50,781 nucleotides of DNA. Origin: Flavobacteriaceae bacterium. Its GTDB lineage: Bacteria; Bacteroidota; Bacteroidia; Flavobacteriales; Flavobacteriaceae. Under the pieces are notes generated by a model. It was not told the origin of the DNA. It made no database searches and was given only the letters and a program-made list of their open reading frames with translations. The position numbers and the translations under genes are program-made. The stretch spans positions 1 to 50,781 of the forward strand of contig PAQB01000033.1 in the NCBI GenBank assembly GCA_002709185.1, read 5' to 3'. Of this stretch, positions 9,183-17,856 are shown in pieces; within the stretch, counting starts at the first letter, position 1; each line of letters begins with the position of its first letter.

Positions 9183-9494
9183 TCAAAAGTTGTTTTTTTG
9201 CCACACGCGCAATATTTTCCAGTGTCCTTTATAGGCCATTCGGGCTTGATTTGGCCAGTGTTTAGGATCGTGCATTTTGTAAGTTTCGCCGGCAGCGTCT
9301 AATATGGATTGGCACTTTTGAACACTACATTCTGAGAGCGACTTCCAACTCTTTATGTTGTTGTGGTAAAATAACCGTTGAATGTTAGGCCCAATTCCTT
9401 TAATAATTGTTAGATCGTCTTGAGGGCTCTTAGAAAACCTATACATCCTCGTGTAAGGGCTCAATAAATAAATTAAAAGTTGTTTTGGGGACAT
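9183..9494 (-). CDS. Small helix-hairpin-helix domain protein
   Basis: This 103-residue protein contains a helix-hairpin-helix-like segment, DDLTIIKGIGPNIQRLFYHN, of the type seen in the C-terminal part of ribosomal L21-like and DUF4332 proteins and in NADH dehydrogenase-associated HHH proteins. The rest (NIKSWKSLSECSVQKCQSIL and WPNQARMAYKGHW) follows the usual pattern of this fold. HHH motifs usually contact nucleic acid backbones without sequence specificity, so binding to DNA or RNA is plausible but unproven. It is a single gene, with the ALDH gene ending 129 bases upstream and moxR starting 244 bases downstream. A run of nine G (on this strand) starts 7 bases after its stop. Confidence 0.75.
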   Translation of the reverse strand: MSPKQLLIYLLSPYTRMYRFSKSPQDDLTIIKGIGPNIQRLFYHNNIKSWKSLSECSVQKCQSILDAAGETYKMHDPKHWPNQARMAYKGHWKILRVWQKNNF

Positions 9495-9570
9495 GTTTTT
9501 TTATTTGGAGTTTTGACGCTTGTTGCCCACAAAAGCCACGAAAGGGTCTTGAGATTAGACCTCTTATAGT

Positions 9571-9602
9571 AAAAAAAGTCACTTATTTAAGTGACTTTTT
9601 TA
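9571..9602 (-). terminator. Rho-independent terminator of the ALDH gene
   Basis: A perfect 14-bp inverted repeat (9572-9585 and 9588-9601) with a GTCACTT core, flanked by A and T runs so that it can act on both strands. It lies 22 bases past the stop of the aldehyde dehydrogenase gene, and no plus-strand gene enters it. Confidence 0.85.
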
Positions 9603-9622
9603 TTCAAACCAAACACTTAGGC

Positions 9623-11167
9623 TTAAAGATTGAACTTAATGCCTTGGGCAAGCGGTAGGCTGGTGGTATAGTTGATGGTATTGGTTTGTCTTCGCATATA
9701 AATTTTCCAAGCATCACTTCCAGACTCTCTGCCGCCGCCGGTATCTTTTTCTCCTCCAAAAGCCCCGCCAATTTCCGCACCAGAGGTGCCGATGTTGACA
9801 TTAGCAATTCCACAGTCACTGCCGGCTTGTGATAAGAAAAGTTCTGCCTCCCTTAGGTTGTTTGTCATTATTGCCGAAGATAGTCCTTGCGCCACGCCGT
9901 TTTGCATCTCAATAGCATTTTCAATCCCACCGGAGTATTTTAAAAGATATAAAACAGGCGCAAACGTTTCATGTTGTACAATCTTAAAGCTGTTTTTCGC
10001 TTCTGCAATAGCAGGCTTTACATAGCATCCGCTTTTGTAGTCCTCACCTTCAAGCACATCGCCCTCAACAATAATTTTCCCACCCTCAGCGGTTACCGAT
10101 TCAAGAGCTTTTAAGTAATGTTTGACGGCATCGTTGTCAATCAGTGGGCCCACGTGATTATTTTCATCCAATGGATTTCCAATACGCAACTGGCCATAGG
10201 CATCTACCAAGGTAGATTTAACCTTATCATATATAGATTCGTGGATGATAAGGCGCCTTGTGGAGGTGCAGCGTTGACCTGCCGTTCCAACAGCGCCAAA
10301 AACAGCCCCAATCACGGTCATTTTAATATCGGCGTCCGGTGTTACAATAATGGCATTGTTTCCTCCTAATTCCAAAAGAGATTTCCCCAAGCGCTCGCCG
10401 ACTGTTTTGGCAACAATTTTACCCATTCGGGTTGAGCCAGTGGCCGAAATAAGCGGAATTCGATTGTCTTTTGTCAAGTACTCCCCAACAGTGTAATCTC
10501 CATTAATCAGACAAGAAATTCCTTCGGGAAGGTTGTTTGCCAAAAACACATCTGCGGCAATTTTTTGACAAGCAATACCACATAAAGGGGTTTTCTCTGA
10601 GGGCTTCCAAACACACACATCTCCACAAATCCATGCCAGCGCAGTGTTCCAAGCCCATACTGCAACAGGGAAGTTAAAGGCTGAAATAATCCCGACCACT
10701 CCTAGGGGGTGGTATTGCTCATACATTCTGTGACCAGGTCTCTCAGAGTGCATGGTTAAGCCGTGTAGTTGTCGAGAAAGGCCTACTGCGAAATCACAGA
10801 TGTCAATCATTTCTTGTACTTCGCCAAGCCCCTCCTGAAGGCTTTTTCCCATTTCATAGGACACCAATTTTCCAAGTGGATATTTAAGCGCCCTAAGGCG
10901 TTCTCCAAATTGTCGTACAATTTCCCCACGTTGAGGTGCGGGTATCAACCGCCATGTTTTAAAGGCTGTTGAAGCCGTTTTCATAAGGGCCTCAAATTCT
11001 TCTAAAGAGGTTGTGGAAACGGCGGCAATTTTAGCACCGTCAACTGGGGAGAAAGAGTTTATATTATTCCCAGAAGAAGTCCATTTGGAGCCGGTTGAAG
11101 TGCCGGCGTTTTGCGCCTCGATGTTAAGCGCTTTTAGGACGGATTTAATTTCTATTGATTTTGTCAT
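9623..11167 (-). CDS. Aldehyde dehydrogenase, ALDH7 (antiquitin/AmaB) type
   Basis: This 514-residue NAD-dependent aldehyde dehydrogenase has catalytic Glu266 in LLELGGNNAI and nucleophile Cys300 in GTAGQRCTSTRRL, plus the cofactor-binding NFPVAVW segment. The TAGQRCT context and overall length point to ALDH7, the alpha-aminoadipic semialdehyde (piperideine-6-carboxylate) dehydrogenases of lysine breakdown; those enzymes also act on betaine aldehyde and lipid-derived aldehydes. No lysine-degradation genes flank it, so the substrate is an inference. It is cytosolic and probably transcribed alone, ending at a strong terminator. A short stretch between it and the CYTH remnant should hold its promoter. 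Confidence 0.9.
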   Translation of the reverse strand: MTKSIEIKSVLKALNIEAQNAGTSTGSKWTSSGNNINSFSPVDGAKIAAVSTTSLEEFEALMKTASTAFKTWRLIPAPQRGEIVRQFGERLRALKYPLGKLVSYEMGKSLQEGLGEVQEMIDICDFAVGLSRQLHGLTMHSERPGHRMYEQYHPLGVVGIISAFNFPVAVWAWNTALAWICGDVCVWKPSEKTPLCGIACQKIAADVFLANNLPEGISCLINGDYTVGEYLTKDNRIPLISATGSTRMGKIVAKTVGERLGKSLLELGGNNAIIVTPDADIKMTVIGAVFGAVGTAGQRCTSTRRLIIHESIYDKVKSTLVDAYGQLRIGNPLDENNHVGPLIDNDAVKHYLKALESVTAEGGKIIVEGDVLEGEDYKSGCYVKPAIAEAKNSFKIVQHETFAPVLYLLKYSGGIENAIEMQNGVAQGLSSAIMTNNLREAELFLSQAGSDCGIANVNIGTSGAEIGGAFGGEKDTGGGRESGSDAWKIYMRRQTNTINYTTSLPLAQGIKFNL

Positions 11168-11221
11168 AACTGTTTGTGATTTTTGTGCACAGAACTTAAA
11201 GTTAAGCTAATTTTTTAATGC

Positions 11222-11688
11222 CTACCATTCCGCGAAAGGTTTTTGACTTAATTGTGCGTTGTAATATTTTCTAATGCCGGTAATTTCCTTGCCCAACCAC
11301 TTTGGCTTCTCGAAATCCTCTAACTCGTTTTTAAGTTCAATTTCAGCCACGGTAAGCCCGGTATTCTCGCCCTCAAAACATCAACTTCAAAAAGATGACC
11401 ACTAAATTCAACGCAATATCTTGTTTTTTGAATGGTCCTTGGTAAGCAAAGCGACATAAGCGCTTCTGCATCTTCTAGGGCAATTTCCTTTTCCCATTCA
11501 AACCTGCTAAAGCTGTGCTTTACGGCGGCACCTTTTATGGTCAAATAAGCCTTTTCGCCCTGAATCCGGACCCGCACAGAGCGGCCAGGATCGGTACTCA
11601 AATAACCCTGAACAATTTGGTGTGTTACAGAGGCTTGTCGCTTAAAGCTATCCGAGGTTACTAAAAATTTACGTTCGATTTCAACCAT
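11222..11688 (-). pseudogene. CYTH-domain (triphosphate tunnel) protein, frameshifted by one missing base
   Basis: Read from ATG 11688, the protein begins MVEIERKFLV with the ExExK metal-triphosphate motif and follows the CYTH fold through GHLFEVDV. At a run of four T (minus strand; plus positions 11375-11378) the frame breaks. In the original frame a stop appears at about 11320. In the next frame the family C-terminus continues perfectly, with EGENTGLTVAEIELKNE, then KPKWLGKEITG and KYYNAQLS, up to a stop at 11222. Adding one base would give a normal 155-residue protein. So this is either a recent pseudogene, a programmed slip, or a sequencing error. CYTH proteins of this type hydrolyse tripolyphosphate or similar. 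It diverges from dinB with a 38-base gap. Confidence 0.85.
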
Positions 11689-11726
11689 TCTGAGCAACTG
11701 TTGTTTAGAAGCGTTAAATTTACTGC

Positions 11727-12824
11727 ATGTTTGACGATTTACCAATTCGTAAGATTATTCATGTAGACATGGATGCGTTTTATGCCGCAGTAGAACAAAT
11801 GGACCGTCCTGAGTTAAAGAGATTACCAATTGCCGTTGGGGGGTCCAGTAAGCGAGGCGTTGTAAGCGCCGCAAGCTATGAAGCAAGAAAATTTGGTGTT
11901 CGAAGTGCTATTTCTGGCGCCTTGGCTAAAAAATTATGCCCAGATCTGATCTTCGTCCCCCCTAGATTTGAGCGTTATAAAGAAATATCTACCAAAATCC
12001 GGGCCTTGTTTTTAGAGTATTCCGATTTGGTAGAACCACTCTCGCTGGACGAAGCTTATATTGATGTTACAACCAACAAAAAAGGCCTACAAAGCGCAAC
12101 TGTCATAGCAACTGAGATAAGATCAAGAATTAAATCAGAAATAGGATTAACAGCTTCTGCAGGAATTTCCGTAAATAAATTTATAGCAAAAGTGGCAAGC
12201 GATTACAACAAACCCAACGGACAGAAAACAGTACCTCCAGAGGAGGTCTTAGGGTTCTTGGAAGCTTTGGAAATTCGAAAATTCCATGGCATTGGTAAAG
12301 TTACAGCGAAGAAAATGTATGATTTAGGGGTTTTCACCGGGCTGGATTTAAGGCAAAAGTCATTTGCTTTTTTGGAAGAAAATTTTGGCAAGTCTGGGAC
12401 TTATTATTACGAGATTGTTAGAGGAATTCACCGCAGCCCGGTAAGGCCCAATCGCAGGCGAAAATCATTGGCCGCAGAGCGGACATTTTCAACAAACCTT
12501 TCTAGCGAAATTTTTTTGGTTGAGAAATTAGATCAAATCGCTACAGAGGTATCCAAGCGCTTACAGCGCATAAATATTGCAGGAAAGACACTCACTTTGA
12601 AAATCAAATACAGCGATTTTAGTTTACAGACACGCTCCAAAACCCTTCCTTATTATATCAGCGAAAAAGCGGTAATCCTAGAATATTCAAAGGCACTTTT
12701 ATTTCAAGAAAAGCTTCAGAATTCGGTACGCCTTGTTGGGATATCAATATCAAACCTAAACGCAAATAGTTTAAAAAAGGACGTTAAAAAAGACGTCTCA
12801 TTTCAATTAAAGTTTGAATTTTAA
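11727..12824 (+). CDS. dinB: DNA polymerase IV (Y-family translesion polymerase)
   Basis: This 365-residue Y-family polymerase has catalytic metal ligands Asp14 (HVDMDAFYAAVEQ) and Asp108/Glu109 (SLDEAYIDVT). The palm, fingers and thumb are intact, with the helix-hairpin-helix segment IRKFHGIGKVTAKKMYDLG and the little-finger domain after about residue 240 (RKSLAAERTFS). The length is normal. It carries out error-prone bypass synthesis on damaged templates in the cytosol. It is divergent from the CYTH remnant and convergent with pyk, whose stop is only 7 bases away, with no terminator between. No LexA-type palindrome is obvious in the 38-base upstream gap. Confidence 0.95.
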   Translation: MFDDLPIRKIIHVDMDAFYAAVEQMDRPELKRLPIAVGGSSKRGVVSAASYEARKFGVRSAISGALAKKLCPDLIFVPPRFERYKEISTKIRALFLEYSDLVEPLSLDEAYIDVTTNKKGLQSATVIATEIRSRIKSEIGLTASAGISVNKFIAKVASDYNKPNGQKTVPPEEVLGFLEALEIRKFHGIGKVTAKKMYDLGVFTGLDLRQKSFAFLEENFGKSGTYYYEIVRGIHRSPVRPNRRRKSLAAERTFSTNLSSEIFLVEKLDQIATEVSKRLQRINIAGKTLTLKIKYSDFSLQTRSKTLPYYISEKAVILEYSKALLFQEKLQNSVRLVGISISNLNANSLKKDVKKDVSFQLKFEF

Positions 12825-12831
12825 ATGTTGC

Positions 12832-14271
12832 TTAGGCACTAATTTGCGTGACGCGAAGCGTGTTGACCATGCCATTGCTGTCCATGGGCATTGCAGCAAG
12901 GCCAATGACCATATCTCCCACTTCTAAATATCCCCTTTCAACGGCCATTTTATTGACATCCTCTAAGGTTTTGTCAGTTGAAACAAACTTATCATAGTAA
13001 AACGCACGAACCCCCCAAAGCAAATTTAGCTGCGGGATGATGCGCCTGTTAGACGAGTAGACCAATATATGTGCTTGAGGCCTCCAGGCAGAAATTTGAA
13101 AGGCGGTATAACCGCTGTTTGTTAAAGTTGAAATCCCCCTCGCATTGATTTGATTCGCCATGTGTGCGGCGTGGTAACAAATTGATTTTGTAATATAGCG
13201 CTTTGTTTTGACGTGTGGGTGTTTTTGAGGCACATGAATGAGCTCTGAGTTCTCTACAGACTTTATGATATCGGACATTTTTTGAATCACCTCGACAGGA
13301 TATTGCCCAACAGAAGTTTCCCCAGAAAGCATGACCGCATCAGCCCCGTCCATGACCGAATTGGCTACGTCGTTAACCTCTGCTCTTGTAGGGGTCAAGC
13401 TGTCAATCATAGACTCCATCATTTGTGTCGCAATAATAACAGGAATTCTTGCGCTTTTCGCCTTCAAAACCAACTCTTTTTGAATGAGCGGCACCTCATG
13501 GGCGGGAATTTCCACACCCAGGTCCCCCCTAGCTACCATCAAGCCATCGCAACTTTTTACAATGGCATCGATGTTTGTTACCGCCTCAGGCTTTTCGATT
13601 TTGGCAATGATAGGAATTTTATAACTGCTGTGTTCAGAAATAATCGCCTCAAGCTCTTTAACATCTTCAGGGTTTCGCACAAATGAGAGCGCCATCCAAT
13701 CGACCTCCTGCTCAATGGCAAATAGTGCATCTTTTTTGTCTTTGTCTGTAAGGGCAGGTTGTGATATATTGGTGTTTGGAAGGTTCACTCCTTTTTTAGA
13801 CTTTAACGGGCCGCCTTGAATCACTTTTGCCTTTACTTCATTTGTTTTATTAGTAGAAATGACTTCAAAAATCAGTTTACCGTCATCCAACAATATTTTT
13901 TCTCCTGCTTTCGCATCCATCGGAAAACGTTTATAGGTCATGAAAACACGATCCTTAGTGCCCTCAAAGCGCTCGCCTGTTGCAAAAATAATTTCGTCAC
14001 CAGGAGAAACAATTACATTGTCTTTCATAACGCCAACCCTTAGTTTTGGCCCCTGTAAATCGGCCAAGACAGCAGCATTATACCCGTGCTCTTGGTTGAT
14101 GGCTCTTATGTTTTTGATGTTGTTTTCAACGGTTTTATAATCGGCATGTGAAAAGTTGATTCTAAAAACATTTACACCAGTCGCAACCAAATCTAACAAC
14201 ATTTCTTTACCGCAAATAGCGGGGCCTAAAGTGGCAACAATTTTTGTTTTTTTTCTTTTGTGTGACATCAA
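12832..14271 (-). CDS. pyk: Pyruvate kinase
   Basis: This 479-residue glycolytic enzyme converts phosphoenolpyruvate and ADP into pyruvate and ATP. The N-terminal KIVATLGPA, the active-site IPIIAKIEKPEAVTNID (catalytic Lys), the metal-site MVARGDLGVEIP and the MLSGETSVGQYP segment are all intact. The C-terminal domain (about residues 350-479) is the usual allosteric domain. Its ATG overlaps the last bases of the IPExxxVDY gene by four bases, an arrangement I associate with Flavobacteriaceae. It is the last gene of the acpP-fabF-rnc-pyk group and ends head-to-head with dinB. Confidence 0.97.
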   Translation of the reverse strand: MMSHKRKKTKIVATLGPAICGKEMLLDLVATGVNVFRINFSHADYKTVENNIKNIRAINQEHGYNAAVLADLQGPKLRVGVMKDNVIVSPGDEIIFATGERFEGTKDRVFMTYKRFPMDAKAGEKILLDDGKLIFEVISTNKTNEVKAKVIQGGPLKSKKGVNLPNTNISQPALTDKDKKDALFAIEQEVDWMALSFVRNPEDVKELEAIISEHSSYKIPIIAKIEKPEAVTNIDAIVKSCDGLMVARGDLGVEIPAHEVPLIQKELVLKAKSARIPVIIATQMMESMIDSLTPTRAEVNDVANSVMDGADAVMLSGETSVGQYPVEVIQKMSDIIKSVENSELIHVPQKHPHVKTKRYITKSICYHAAHMANQINARGISTLTNSGYTAFQISAWRPQAHILVYSSNRRIIPQLNLLWGVRAFYYDKFVSTDKTLEDVNKMAVERGYLEVGDMVIGLAAMPMDSNGMVNTLRVTQISA

Positions 14272-14741
14272 TTTATTATTAAGTATTCTTTTGATTTTAG
14301 TGCATTAACTTTAACGGCATATGCAAGACTGATGTGTGGAATTTCACTTAGGGCTTCAAGGGTCCGCTTCTCAGAAGAACAGCTCCCGCTAATTTTTAAG
14401 AAATAGTCAACAGCGGCGTGCTCTTTTAAAAGGCGAATGGTTTGATAATTTTTTTCTTCTCGATTTGAAAAGAGCCCTTGCCCCGTACTTTCAAGTTCAA
14501 TTTGACAACTGTTTTTTATCAAGTTCCATTGAGATTTTAGGGCAGAATTTTCCCATTCGAATAGCGAAAAAAACAAGTTTTTTGAGTTGCTGAAGTCAAG
14601 ATCTTTTAGGCGCTTCAGACGGGTCTTTAATCTCAAATTTATGGCGTGTGCCAAACGGTAGTCTTCAACGTCAGCATGAATTGCATATAGAGAATAATCA
14701 GCATCCTGAAAATCATTTAAGTCGAGCTTGTGTATGGCCAT
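14268..14741 (-). CDS. IPExxxVDY family protein
   Basis: This 157-residue protein has no signal or membrane helix. The opening MAIHKLDLNDFQDADYSLYA and the segment LLKEHAAVDYFLKISG match the small Bacteroidota family named for an IPExxxVDY motif; here the first two motif residues differ but E, VDY and the spacing remain. Proteins of this family sit between rnc and pyk in related genomes, as here. The function is unknown. A four-base overlap with pyk points to coupled translation, and a role linked to glycolysis or RNA metabolism can only be guessed from position. Confidence 0.78.
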   Translation of the reverse strand: MAIHKLDLNDFQDADYSLYAIHADVEDYRLAHAINLRLKTRLKRLKDLDFSNSKNLFFSLFEWENSALKSQWNLIKNSCQIELESTGQGLFSNREEKNYQTIRLLKEHAAVDYFLKISGSCSSEKRTLEALSEIPHISLAYAVKVNALKSKEYLIIN

Positions 14742-14798
14742 AAATTAGCTAAAGAATTATGTAAATATAGAGATAAAAGCACAATAATAGGGTGTGGG

Positions 14799-14815
14799 AG
14801 CCTTGTCTCAAGGCT
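14799..14815. repeat. 7-bp perfect inverted repeat between the IPExxxVDY gene and rnc
   Basis: AGCCTTG, a 3-base loop, then CAAGGCT. It stands 48 bases past the rnc stop when read on the minus strand. There is no T run on either side, so it is at best a weak terminator or an RNA-processing hairpin. Confidence 0.4.
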
Positions 14816-14862
14816 AAATGTTACGAAAAGGATTGAAACCGAACAACTGCAGCGCACCTAAT

Positions 14863-15597
14863 CTACAATTTAATTTTGTCTTGCAACGCAAAATATCCCC
14901 TTTGACAGGCCTTTTCTTCAGCTTTTTTTCTAGAGGTTCCTCGTGCCTTAGCAATTATTTTGTCATTAATCAGAAGCGATACAGAAAAATGCTTAAAAGC
15001 CTCAACGCCATCGTCGTGTTCACAGTTAAACCGAAGTGTGTTTTTTTCTTTTTGACACCATTCTACTAGCAAACCCTTGTAGCTTGTGATTTTGCCCTCC
15101 AACATTGAAAGATCAACATAAGGATTGATGATGCTTTTGTGAATAAATCGCTTACAAGGCTTGAAACCTTTGTCTAGAAAAACGGCCCCTACAAGGGCTT
15201 CCAAAAGGTTTCCGTGTGTGTTTTGACCAAATCTTGAGGGAACCAAGTTTGACTTCATGAGCGCCATAAGCCCCATTTCTTTTCCAATTTTATTGAGGTA
15301 GCCCCGACTTACAATTTTTGATCGCATTTTTGTTAGATACCCCTCGTTTGCACCAGGCACTGCTTTGTACAGATACTCTGCGATTATAGCTCCGAGGATC
15401 GCATCTCCAACATATTCTAGACGCTCGTAATTAAAGGCGTTCCCCTGAGCGTCTTTTAAATTTGTTGAGCGATGGGTAAAGGCCCTTTTGTACAACTCTG
15501 GTGAGTTTGGGTGAAAGCCAAGAATGGGCTTTAGCGCAGAGAGTAGAGGATTGTTTTTGTTTTGTCTAGCGTTGAATATATTTTGAATATAATTCAA
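14863..15597 (-). CDS. rnc: Ribonuclease III
   Basis: This 244-residue double-strand-specific endoribonuclease has the signature NYERLEYVGDAIL (residues 57-68) carrying the catalytic acidic residues Glu61 and Asp65, with a second acidic site in LLEALVGAVFLDKG. A double-stranded-RNA-binding domain fills the last 70 residues (GTSRKKAEEKACQ is typical). It processes rRNA precursors and structured mRNAs in the cytosol. It lies 3 bases after fabF, so acpP, fabF and rnc form one transcription unit, a linkage conserved in many bacteria. Confidence 0.96.
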   Translation of the reverse strand: MNYIQNIFNARQNKNNPLLSALKPILGFHPNSPELYKRAFTHRSTNLKDAQGNAFNYERLEYVGDAILGAIIAEYLYKAVPGANEGYLTKMRSKIVSRGYLNKIGKEMGLMALMKSNLVPSRFGQNTHGNLLEALVGAVFLDKGFKPCKRFIHKSIINPYVDLSMLEGKITSYKGLLVEWCQKEKNTLRFNCEHDDGVEAFKHFSVSLLINDKIIAKARGTSRKKAEEKACQRGYFALQDKIKL

Positions 15598-15600
15598 AGC

Positions 15601-16854
15601 CTATGCGTCTAATTTTTTAAACACCACACAAGCATTATGTCCTCCAAAGCCAAAGGTGTTGCTCAATGCGACATCAACAGATCTTTTTTGAGCTTTATTG
15701 AGCGTTAGATTGAGCTCGGGGTCAATGTTGTTGTCTGGAGTCGTGTGGTTGATTGTAGGCGGCACGATTCCGTGTTTGATTGACAGTATAGAAGCGATGG
15801 CCTCAATGGCACCCGCAGCACCCAACAAGTGACCTGTCATTGATTTCGTGGAGTTGATGTTTATGTGCTTGGCGTGGCCCCCAAAGACCTCTTTGATGGC
15901 CTTAAGCTCCGCAACGTCGCCTAATGGGGTAGACGTTCCATGGGTGTTTATGGCGTCAACATCTTCTGGCTTTAAGCCCGCATTGGCAAGACAGTTTTTC
16001 ATTACTGCAGTGACACCAATTCCATCGGGGTGAGGTGCCGTCATGTGGTAAGCATCAGAAGAAAGCCCTCCCCCGACGAGTTCTGCGTAAATGGTTGCGC
16101 CACGCGCTTTAGCGTGTTCGTACTCCTCCAGCACGAGCGCACCAGAGCCTTCTCCAAGGACGAAGCCATCTCGAGTTCCATCAAAAGGCCTGGAAGCTGT
16201 TTCCGGGCTTTCATTTCTCGTTGATAGCGCATGCATGGCATTAAAGCCCCCAACACCAGCTTCATTGATTGTGGCTTCACTCCCCCCAGTAACAATGACA
16301 TCACAATGCCCTAAACGAATGTAGTTGAGCGCATCAATTATGGCATTAGCCGAAGAAGCACAGGCTGAAACAGTGGTGTAATTTGGGCCCATAAAACCAT
16401 ATTTGATAGAGATATTAGCCGGCGCAATATCAGCGATCATTTTAGGAATAAAGAAAGGGTTGAACCTTGGCATGCCATTGCCGGTTGCAAAATTAGAAAC
16501 TTCTGTTTGAAAAGTGTCAATGCCTCCAATTCCAGCACCCCAGATGACACCAACGCGAAATTTATCAACGGACTCCAAATCAAGTTTTGAATCTGATATA
16601 GCTTCTGATGAAGCTACCATAGCATATTGAGCAAACTTGTCTGTTTTTCGAGCTTCTTTTCGATCAAAGAAGTCTGAAACATTGTAGTCTTTTAGTTCAC
16701 AAGCAAATTTTGTTTTAAAATGTTCCGTGTCAAAATAGGTAATGGGCGCACAACCACTTTTTCCTTTTAGAAGGTTTTTCCAGTAGTCGTCTTTGTTATT
16801 ACCAATAGGCGTTAAGGCCCCAAGGCCTGTTACAACAACTCGCTTTAAACTCAT
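15601..16854 (-). CDS. fabF: Beta-ketoacyl-ACP synthase II
   Basis: This 417-residue condensing enzyme of fatty-acid elongation has an intact Cys-His-His triad: Cys165 in TVSACASSANAI, His305 in INTHGTSTPLGD and His342 in SMTGHLLGAAGAI. It joins malonyl-ACP to a growing acyl-ACP in the cytosol. The gene follows acpP by 17 bases and precedes rnc by 3, so its carrier protein is made from the same message. Length and motifs are those of FabF rather than FabB or FabH. Confidence 0.96.
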   Translation of the reverse strand: MSLKRVVVTGLGALTPIGNNKDDYWKNLLKGKSGCAPITYFDTEHFKTKFACELKDYNVSDFFDRKEARKTDKFAQYAMVASSEAISDSKLDLESVDKFRVGVIWGAGIGGIDTFQTEVSNFATGNGMPRFNPFFIPKMIADIAPANISIKYGFMGPNYTTVSACASSANAIIDALNYIRLGHCDVIVTGGSEATINEAGVGGFNAMHALSTRNESPETASRPFDGTRDGFVLGEGSGALVLEEYEHAKARGATIYAELVGGGLSSDAYHMTAPHPDGIGVTAVMKNCLANAGLKPEDVDAINTHGTSTPLGDVAELKAIKEVFGGHAKHININSTKSMTGHLLGAAGAIEAIASILSIKHGIVPPTINHTTPDNNIDPELNLTLNKAQKRSVDVALSNTFGFGGHNACVVFKKLDA

Positions 16855-16871
16855 AAAATTATTAGGGATTA

Positions 16872-17105
16872 CTATTTTGCGGCCTCTATATAAGATATAG
16901 CTTGACCAACAGTAGCAATATTTTCTGCTTGGTCGTCTGGGATTTGAATGTCAAATTCCTTTTCAAATTCCATAATTAATTCAACAGTATCTAACGAGTC
17001 CGCCCCAAGATCATTGGTAAAGCTTGCCTCTGTTACTACTTCGTTTTCATCAACGCCTAATTTGTCAACGATTATCGCTTTTACTCTAGATGCAATGTCT
17101 GACAT
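16872..17105 (-). CDS. acpP: Acyl carrier protein
   Basis: This 77-residue acidic carrier has Ser37 in [15 protein letters not shown] as the phosphopantetheine attachment site. Length and sequence are classical AcpP. It carries growing acyl chains for FabF and other fatty-acid enzymes. It is the first gene of the minus-strand acpP-fabF-rnc unit; the 178-base divergent gap to purN should hold its promoter, including a good TAnnTTTG box. Confidence 0.97.
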   Translation of the reverse strand: MSDIASRVKAIIVDKLGVDENEVVTEASFTNDLGADSLDTVELIMEFEKEFDIQIPDDQAENIATVGQAISYIEAAK

Positions 17106-17135
17106 AATATTTAATTTTAATTTTTAGTTAGGATG

Positions 17136-17143
17136 CAAAAATA
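17136..17143 (-). promoter_or_regulatory. Possible -7 box of acpP promoter (TATTTTTG)
   Basis: TATTTTTG on the minus strand fits the Bacteroidota TAnnTTTG consensus and lies 30 bases before the acpP ATG. No clear TTTG -33 element stands at the right distance, so support is limited. Confidence 0.35.
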
Positions 17144-17283
17144 AAAAACTTTATTTTAAAATGTATAAATAAGGGAAAAATGTATGGCCTGTTATTAAGA
17201 TTGTGTATTTCTCTCACAGATAATCCCCAGATTTAAAATATAATTAGTTTTTTTGTAAATCACTATCACCCAATATCGGTTTT

Positions 17284-17856
17284 ATGAAAAAAATTGCAAT
17301 TTTTGCGTCTGGTTCAGGGACGAATGCTCAAAATATCATTGCCTTTTTTGAAAAGGACAACAGCGCTGAGGTGGTCTTGGTTTTGTCCAACAACCCCAAG
17401 GCCATTGTTTTAGAGCGCGCAAAGCAACACCAAGTGCAGACTTGCGTATTTGACAGCGCGCAACTTGAAAGTGAAACAGGGGTTTTAAATACGCTTTTAA
17501 GCCATGAAATCGAATTTATTGTCTTGGCGGGGTTTTTATGGAAATTTCCCAAAGCGCTGTTGGGCCATTTTGGCGGCAAAGTCATTAATATCCACCCTTC
17601 ACTTTTGCCTAAATATGGCGGTAAGGGGATGTATGGGGAACATGTCCACCGCGCCGTTATAAAACACAAAGAAAAATCGACCGGCATTACAATTCATTAT
17701 GTAAATGAACATTATGATGATGGCGCTGTAATTTTTCAAGCAGAGTGCCCTGTTTTGCCAAGGGACACCGCCGAAGATTTAGCAAAAAAAGTACACGCCC
17801 TAGAACAACAATACTTTCCAAAAATTATTAAAAAGCTCATTGTAACGAATGGCTAA
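17284..17856 (+). CDS. purN: Phosphoribosylglycinamide formyltransferase
   Basis: This 190-residue enzyme transfers the formyl group from 10-formyl-tetrahydrofolate to GAR in purine synthesis. The substrate-binding GSGTNAQN loop (residues 10-17), the catalytic region with NIHPSLLPKYGGKGMYG, and the later STGITIHYV...YDDGAVIFQ segment with the active-site Asp are intact. It is the first gene of a plus-strand group and overlaps the RNase H gene by 8 bases. The other purine gene here, purF, lies 1.7 kb downstream. Confidence 0.96.
   Translation: MKKIAIFASGSGTNAQNIIAFFEKDNSAEVVLVLSNNPKAIVLERAKQHQVQTCVFDSAQLESETGVLNTLLSHEIEFIVLAGFLWKFPKALLGHFGGKVINIHPSLLPKYGGKGMYGEHVHRAVIKHKEKSTGITIHYVNEHYDDGAVIFQAECPVLPRDTAEDLAKKVHALEQQYFPKIIKKLIVTNG

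Noticed and set aside
9161..9300. Plus-strand open frame through the C9 run
   Set aside because: It is antisense to the HHH gene, and the translation has no recognisable pattern.
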